This document shows positions 58,550-64,000 of a DNA stretch of 64,000 nucleotides, in pieces; positions within the stretch are counted from its first letter, which is position 1; the number at the start of each line of letters is the position of its first letter. Both the position numbers and the translations under genes were made by a program. The notes below the pieces were generated by a model. That model was not told the origin of the DNA, searched no databases, and worked only from the letters and a program-made list of their open reading frames with translations. Origin of the DNA: Vibrio ostreae (GTDB taxonomy: Bacteria > Pseudomonadota > Gammaproteobacteria > Enterobacterales > Vibrionaceae); contig NZ_CP076643.1 of NCBI RefSeq assembly GCF_019226825.1, positions 2,294,001-2,358,000 on the forward strand, given 5' to 3'.

Positions 58550-61500
58550 CTATTCTGCTAACTTTCTCAGCTTTTCCGGTAACTTGAACTCACCGCGGGT
58601 ACGCGAGAGCTCTTTAACCGTCGGCGCATCCAGTGGCCCTTTCACTTCATAGTTGACCTGGGTAAAGATCTCGACCACAGGTGAAATCAGCGTATTAACG
58701 GCCAGCACATACAGCGCGGTGGCCGGCGTGACCGCAAATGCGCTCAAAACCGGAATACCGGAGGTCAGATCCGGCACAAAATTCACTTCCGCATCAACCG
58801 TTCGGGTGTTGAGATCCGCCAGACCTTTAATGGTCATCTCGCCCGCCACCGCATCCATTTTGATGTTATTGGTGACAAACACCCCCTGGGAAATTTCGCC
58901 GTTACCGGTGATCGAGTTAAATGCCATGCCGTCATCAAACACGTCACTGAAATCAAGCTGCATTTTACGAATGATCGAATCGAGGCTGAACAGCCCCAGC
59001 AAGCGGGCCGCGCCGCTGACATTCGAGATCACGCCTTTGCCGAGCTCAGTCTCCAACTTGCCCTGCAGAGTGTTGACCTTCATTGACCAAGGCGCCCCGT
59101 CCCACTGCAGCTGGCTGGTCATATCAAACGGCGCTTTCTGAATACCGGAGCTGATACCGAAACGCTCCATCAGATCGCTGTTATTGTCACCTTTCATGGC
59201 CAGATTCATCGTGGTATGGCTGCGGTCATTGTGCAGCGTCCAGCCACCGTTGATGTGCACTTCATTGGTACCGCTGGTCAGATCAATCTGTTTCCAGTTC
59301 AGGGTATTGTGCTGGCGTTCCATCGCCATCGCCAGCTTACCGACTTTATAGCCCTGCAACCAGAAGTCACTGATATCCAACTTAAGATCCGGCATCAGCG
59401 CGTGGAACTGACGATCAAAATCAGAAATCAAGGGGGCATCCTGTTTCTCGATATCGACCAGCGGCGCTTTCCCATCCTGCTCATCGAGCTGCGGAATATA
59501 GAGATGCAGACGCTGTAAGTTAACACTGAGCTTGTCCGGCAGTTGATAATCCGCCACACCCTGCGCTTCCTGACTGTCGATCGTCATCTGCCACAACTGA
59601 TCTTTCTGACGCGCATTAAAAACCACATCATGCCAGTCCAGATCCGCCACATGCAGCTCTTTGACTCGCACGTCGACCCGCTGCGGGGGCGGGATCTGCG
59701 GGGTATTCACAGTCGCCAAAGCTGAGGTTGACTTGCTTTGTGGCTCAGGCTGCAGCAGAGAAATCCACTGGTCAAGATCTAACTTGTCAGTACGGATCTG
59801 CGCATCATGCCCGACCACTGGGCTGATGCGAAAACTGCCCTGGCCGACCACCAGATTGGTGGCGGTCAGGACCGGAACGGACTTGGTAATGTCGATTTCA
59901 GCCTGGTACTTGGCATTCGGCACCTGAACCCGGGCACTGATCGACTGCTGGTTACCGGAGGCTTGCAGCAATGCCGTCCCCTTGCTATTAACCGGCTTAT
60001 TGAGCGGATACGGATAACGGCTTGCCACCCGGTTCAGATTAGCACGTGCATCAATCTGATAGGTAAAGCCGACATCGTTAAGCTGAATATCGACGCCCAT
60101 CTGCCACGGCGCATGGCCCTGGAGAGGATTGAGCCAGCGCGCGCCGACATACGGCGCGAGCGGTTTCAGTTCCCAGTCACCGACCAGATCGATATTAACC
60201 GCATAGCCCTGCGCGGCACTTTCGCCCCGAAAATCAAACGAAATCGGCTGCTCAAGCAGCGAAGCCGACAAACCGGCGGCGGTCACCACATCATTGTCAA
60301 ACTCAATCCGGCCGCTGACCGCTTCCAGCGTCATCGGCGGCGCATCAATCTCGACATGGTTTTTATCCAGGTCCACCCAGCCCCAGGCACGCGGCTCCTG
60401 CTCGGAGCTAAACGGAATATTGAGCTGGAATTCAGACGTCACATCACCGCTGACCTGAATCGCAGTCAGTGCCGCCCCCACCGAGTCGACCAGCGGCGTC
60501 GCGGTCATGTAATCACGCACCGTATTGCCCTGCGCCACTGCGCTGGCTTCAATTTCAATATGTCCGTCCGATTCAAGATGCGGAATACGGCCGGTAATGC
60601 GCTGCGCTTTGACCTCTTTCAGTGTTGCGGCATGTGAGTCAAGGTACATGGCATCATTTTCAAACAGCAGATCAAGCTGCATATCGGTAATCGCCGGCCA
60701 GGCGGTATCAAAACTAAAGGTCGCCTGTTTGAGACCAACCCAGGCCTGGAACATGCCGTTGTGATTCGAATAAGGGAAATCGCCCAGCTCACCGTACCAC
60801 AGCAGCTTGGCAGTATTGACTTTACCGCCCTGAATCGCGGTTGAGAGATAGTCGGTCAGCTCATGACCCAGCGCCAGGGTCGGCAGATAACGCCAGGTCT
60901 CGCCGGCATTATGCAGATCGGCTTCGGCGTAAAAGGACAGAAACGGACTTTTATCCTCAGGAAAATCGAGCCGGAACGCGCCCAGCACCTGCAGATCCGG
61001 GGTCGCCGCGGTGACTTTATCCGCCCACAGTGACCAGCCGCTGTCATCGCGCTGCCACACCATATCGACCTGACCCTGGCGAATATTGAGCGGCGCCTGG
61101 AACACGTCACCATACGGCAGCACATCATCAATCAGACTGGCGTGAATCACCGCCTTATCCGGCGTTCCGCTCACTTTAGCCTGCAGATTATGCACTTCCG
61201 GCAGCAGTTCCCACTGCTTGATACCGATATCTTGCAACGTGGCCGAATAGCGCAGTGACTCAGGCGTCACACCTTGCTGCACACGCAGGTTTTCCACCAG
61301 ACCGCTCGGACTGAGCTCATCAAGTAACTGATTGGTTTGCTGGGATTCCGGCACCAGACGGGTCAAGGGCAGCAGGGCCGCAATATCCAGTTGGGAGACG
61401 TTGAGGCGCCACTGCTGCGGCTGCCAGTCCAGGGCGAAATCGAGCTCCGGCCACGGCGTATCGTCAGTACGAGCTTTTAGTAAGTGCGCACTTACTTTCC

Positions 61501-62491
61501 AGCCATCTTTATGCGGAGAAAGGACCAGAATACCCGATTCAAGCAGCAGCTCATGGCGCTGCGAATCTGTGGCTTGTTCACTGCCGGATGACAACTCGGC
61601 ATCCTGCTCAGCTTCTGACTCGGCAGGAGCCTGCTGCCAGATAAGCTCAGACGGTTTTAAGGCGACATAGCCATCGACCGGCTGATTGTTCTCCAGTGTC
61701 ATCCAGCCGTCGAAGCTGACCACACCGCGCTGAATCCCGGTCGCATCTTTCAGATAACGGGTCAGCCACGGCAGGACGCGCAGCTTATCGGCACTGACAT
61801 AGAAATCACCGGAAATGTCACTCAAAGAGCCGTGATCGCGAAAGTCAGCACTCACTTTGAGCGAGTTGATTTCCGCATCGGCCAGGCTGACTACCCCTTC
61901 GGCCAGATGGCGCTGGCCCTGGTTTTTCCAGTGCAGCTTATCAATATCGAGCTGGCGCATATCGCCGGCCAGACTTTGATACTGAATGGTGGAGTTCTGC
62001 AAAGAGAAGTCATCTAACTGACGTAAGAAAAGATCATCCAGGCGGCGTAATACCCGCCCCTGAGCGCCGGGCAGCGCCTCGTCACCGGAAGACGGGTTCA
62101 GCTGGTTGAGATCAACCGAACGGATATCAAGCCTGAGCTGATGGATAACCAGATTAGCGACCACCGGCTCTTGCTGTAGCAGCGAGTCAAACAGATCAAA
62201 CTCGACATCAATCCGGTCGGTGTTAAATTGAATCTGACTGCCGTCAGGGAAACGGGCCTGAACGCCCTGCAGGGCCAGCGACGGGTGGGTATTGCGCCAG
62301 AAGCCACGTACATCCGAGATTTCAAACTGAATGTGGCTCTGCGCGCTGACCCAGCCCTGGATCTCATCCTTAAAGCGATTCATTTCCGGCAACAGAACAC
62401 GCAGCGCCGTGATGGCAATTGCCAGCAGCACCAACAAACTGACCAGCAGCCAGGTTACGATCCGCCCAAGGCGAGTTAACATTGAGATCAC
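58550..62491 (-). CDS. yhdP: AsmA-like envelope protein YhdP
   Basis: Very long inner-membrane-anchored periplasmic protein of the AsmA family (1313 residues), believed to form a hydrophobic groove that moves phospholipids to the outer membrane. It has one N-terminal membrane segment (IVTWLLVSLLVLLAIAITAL, about 12-31), then repeated beta-strand-rich segments (DUF3971-like), and a C-terminal AsmA_2-like part (GLADLNTRTVDAEVNFVPDL, VNTLISPVVEIFTQVNYEVKGPL). The start is probably GTG with AGGA 6 nt before it; an ATG three codons on is an alternative. Directly downstream of rng. Confidence 0.93.
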   Translation of the reverse strand: MISMLTRLGRIVTWLLVSLLVLLAIAITALRVLLPEMNRFKDEIQGWVSAQSHIQFEISDVRGFWRNTHPSLALQGVQARFPDGSQIQFNTDRIDVEFDLFDSLLQQEPVVANLVIHQLRLDIRSVDLNQLNPSSGDEALPGAQGRVLRRLDDLFLRQLDDFSLQNSTIQYQSLAGDMRQLDIDKLHWKNQGQRHLAEGVVSLADAEINSLKVSADFRDHGSLSDISGDFYVSADKLRVLPWLTRYLKDATGIQRGVVSFDGWMTLENNQPVDGYVALKPSELIWQQAPAESEAEQDAELSSGSEQATDSQRHELLLESGILVLSPHKDGWKVSAHLLKARTDDTPWPELDFALDWQPQQWRLNVSQLDIAALLPLTRLVPESQQTNQLLDELSPSGLVENLRVQQGVTPESLRYSATLQDIGIKQWELLPEVHNLQAKVSGTPDKAVIHASLIDDVLPYGDVFQAPLNIRQGQVDMVWQRDDSGWSLWADKVTAATPDLQVLGAFRLDFPEDKSPFLSFYAEADLHNAGETWRYLPTLALGHELTDYLSTAIQGGKVNTAKLLWYGELGDFPYSNHNGMFQAWVGLKQATFSFDTAWPAITDMQLDLLFENDAMYLDSHAATLKEVKAQRITGRIPHLESDGHIEIEASAVAQGNTVRDYMTATPLVDSVGAALTAIQVSGDVTSEFQLNIPFSSEQEPRAWGWVDLDKNHVEIDAPPMTLEAVSGRIEFDNDVVTAAGLSASLLEQPISFDFRGESAAQGYAVNIDLVGDWELKPLAPYVGARWLNPLQGHAPWQMGVDIQLNDVGFTYQIDARANLNRVASRYPYPLNKPVNSKGTALLQASGNQQSISARVQVPNAKYQAEIDITKSVPVLTATNLVVGQGSFRISPVVGHDAQIRTDKLDLDQWISLLQPEPQSKSTSALATVNTPQIPPPQRVDVRVKELHVADLDWHDVVFNARQKDQLWQMTIDSQEAQGVADYQLPDKLSVNLQRLHLYIPQLDEQDGKAPLVDIEKQDAPLISDFDRQFHALMPDLKLDISDFWLQGYKVGKLAMAMERQHNTLNWKQIDLTSGTNEVHINGGWTLHNDRSHTTMNLAMKGDNNSDLMERFGISSGIQKAPFDMTSQLQWDGAPWSMKVNTLQGKLETELGKGVISNVSGAARLLGLFSLDSIIRKMQLDFSDVFDDGMAFNSITGNGEISQGVFVTNNIKMDAVAGEMTIKGLADLNTRTVDAEVNFVPDLTSGIPVLSAFAVTPATALYVLAVNTLISPVVEIFTQVNYEVKGPLDAPTVKELSRTRGEFKLPEKLRKLAE

Positions 62492-62502
62492 TCGCTGTCC
62501 TA

Positions 62503-63972
62503 TTACATCATTACGACATCAAATTGCTCTTGCACATACAAAGGTTCAGCCTGAATACGTACTTCCTTCCCGATGAAGACTTCCAGCTCCGCCAGTGAGT
62601 GTGATTCGTCGTCGTGCAGCGTTTCTGCCACCGCCGGTGACGCATAGACCACAAACTGATCCGCATCGTAGGCCCGATTAACCCGGGTAATTTCACGCAG
62701 GATCTCGAAACACACGGTATCAACGGTCTTCACGCTGCCACGCCCTTCACAAGTTGGACAAGTGGAACACAGCACATGTTCAATACTTTCGCGCGTCCGT
62801 TTACGGGTCATTTCCACCAGACCAAGGTGGGTAAAGCCGTTAATGTTGGTTTTCACCCGGTCTTTGCTCAGGGCTGCATCAAGCGAAGTAAGTACCCGCT
62901 TACGGTGTTCTTCGGATATCATGTCGATAAAGTCGATAATGATAATACCGCCCAGGTTACGCAAACGCAGCTGGCGCGCAATCGCCTGAGTGGCTTCAAT
63001 ATTGGTGTTGAAAATCGTCTCTTCCAGATTACGACGCCCGACAAACGCACCGGTGTTGATATCGATGGTGGTCATGGCTTCGGTCTGATCGATGATCAGG
63101 TAACCGCCGGACTTCAGTTCGACTTTACGCTCCAGGGAACGCTGAATCTCGTTCTCGGTGTCGTACATATCGAAAATGGGCTGATCGCCTTCGTACAACT
63201 CAAGCTTATCGGTCAGCTCAGGCACAAATTCCGAGGTGAACTCAAGCAGATTTTCATATTCCTGCCGTGAATCGACCATAATTTTGGTCAGGTCAGTACC
63301 GACGAAATCACGCAGAATGCGCTGTGCCAGGCCCAGTTCGCCATACAGGGTCGAACGACTCTTGTATTTAGCCCGGCGCTCCATCACTTTACCCCACAGA
63401 CGCTTAAGGAAAGCGGCATCCTGGGACAGCTCTTTCTCTTTCGCCGCTTCGGCAGCGGTACGGATAATAAAGCCACCGTGCTCATCGCAATATTGCGAGA
63501 CCACATTTTTCAGACGATCACGTTCAGATTCGCTTTCAATCCGCTGCGAGACACCGACATGGCTGGCACCCGGCATGTAGACCAGGTAACGGGAAGGAAG
63601 AGTGATATCTGTGGTCAGACGCGCACCCTTAGTGCCAAGCGGATCTTTCACCACCTGCACCACGATATCCTGGCCCTGACGCACCAGTTCCGAAATATCA
63701 CGCACCTGGAATTGCTGTTTCTCGTTCTCGGCCACGCATTCAGTGTGCGGAACGATATCAGAAGCATGCAAAAACGCCGCTTTGTCTAAGCCGATATCAA
63801 CAAACGCAGCCTGCATACCAGGCAGAACCCGGCTCACTTTGCCTTTGTAGATGTTGCCGACAATGCCCCGCTTTGCTTCACGTTCAATGTGGATTTCCTG
63901 AAGGACACCGCCTTCAATCATCGCCACCCGCGTTTCACTCGGTGTGACGTTTAAGAGCAACTCTGCACTCAT
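62503..63972 (-). CDS. rng: Ribonuclease G
   Basis: Endoribonuclease that trims the 5' end of 16S rRNA and degrades some mRNAs. The 489-residue protein has an S1 domain (GIVGNIYKGKVSRVLPGMQAAFVDIG) and the RNase E/G catalytic core with the metal-binding Asp residues in TTIDINTGAFVGRRN and IIIDFIDM, and the zinc-link CSTCPTCEGRG. GAGGTG precedes the ATG. It heads the minus-strand run rng-yhdP-nit-tldD. The last 28 bp of the window lie upstream of it. Confidence 0.97.
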   Translation of the reverse strand: MSAELLLNVTPSETRVAMIEGGVLQEIHIEREAKRGIVGNIYKGKVSRVLPGMQAAFVDIGLDKAAFLHASDIVPHTECVAENEKQQFQVRDISELVRQGQDIVVQVVKDPLGTKGARLTTDITLPSRYLVYMPGASHVGVSQRIESESERDRLKNVVSQYCDEHGGFIIRTAAEAAKEKELSQDAAFLKRLWGKVMERRAKYKSRSTLYGELGLAQRILRDFVGTDLTKIMVDSRQEYENLLEFTSEFVPELTDKLELYEGDQPIFDMYDTENEIQRSLERKVELKSGGYLIIDQTEAMTTIDINTGAFVGRRNLEETIFNTNIEATQAIARQLRLRNLGGIIIIDFIDMISEEHRKRVLTSLDAALSKDRVKTNINGFTHLGLVEMTRKRTRESIEHVLCSTCPTCEGRGSVKTVDTVCFEILREITRVNRAYDADQFVVYASPAVAETLHDDESHSLAELEVFIGKEVRIQAEPLYVQEQFDVVMM

Positions 63973-64000
63973 GAGCGCACCTCAATGTTTTAAATTATAA

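Overview
The window looks like a stretch of the large chromosome of a Vibrio. GC content is moderate, and the gene order (epd-pgk-fba, irgA/irgB, tkt, metK, endA, rsmE-gshB-yqgE-ruvX, pilU/pilT, yggS-proC-yggT-yggU-rdgB-hemW, glsB, trmB/mutY-yggX-mltC, a tRNA cluster, djlA/lptD-surA-pdxA-ksgA-apaG-apaH, folA, obgE-rpmA-rplU/ispB, mdh/argR, tldD-nit-yhdP-rng) matches, from memory, the core backbone of V. cholerae and its relatives. It may be a V. fluvialis/V. furnissii-like species; the species is inference. No phage, integron or CRISPR array was seen.

Layout. 1-5 kb: mechanosensitive channel and the glycolytic block fbaA, pgk, epd, all on the minus strand; epd carries a frameshift in an A8 run. 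5-9.5 kb: iron island with a siderophore-binding protein, the TonB receptor irgA and its divergent LysR activator irgB around a Fur-box-like site. 9.5-19 kb: tkt, metK with MetJ boxes, a DUF2189 membrane protein, sprT, endA (frameshifted), rsmE, gshB, yqgE (frameshifted), ruvX. 19-31 kb: twitching ATPases pilU/pilT opposite a long plus-strand housekeeping run yggS to hemW, then glsB, trmB, mutY, yggX, mltC. 31.2-33.6 kb: nine tRNA genes (Phe, Thr, Asn) in two operons with near-identical promoters, each followed by an array of tRNA-Asn-like repeat units that each end in the same terminator hairpin. 33.7-49 kb: envelope biogenesis (lptD, surA), pdxA, ksgA, apaGH, folA with an unusual insertion, a threonine/serine exporter pair, obgE with L27/L21, ispB, mdh, argR. 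49-54 kb: a TAXI-type TRAP transporter with a universal stress protein. 54-64 kb: DUF2061 protein, a GH2-fold protein, rraB, and the minus-strand run rng-yhdP-nit-tldD.

The most distinctive signal is the tRNA-linked repeat array (31751-32388 and 33335-33609). Seven units look like tRNA-Asn with the anticodon arm removed and a small hairpin inserted. That hairpin occurs in two versions that differ by compensatory base changes, which argues for a conserved RNA structure. A second theme is a series of degenerate short tandem repeats (period 15-22 bp) in several intergenic gaps, some running over stop codons. A third is that three conserved genes (epd, endA, yqgE) are broken by small indels in simple-sequence runs, which may be sequencing error rather than biology.
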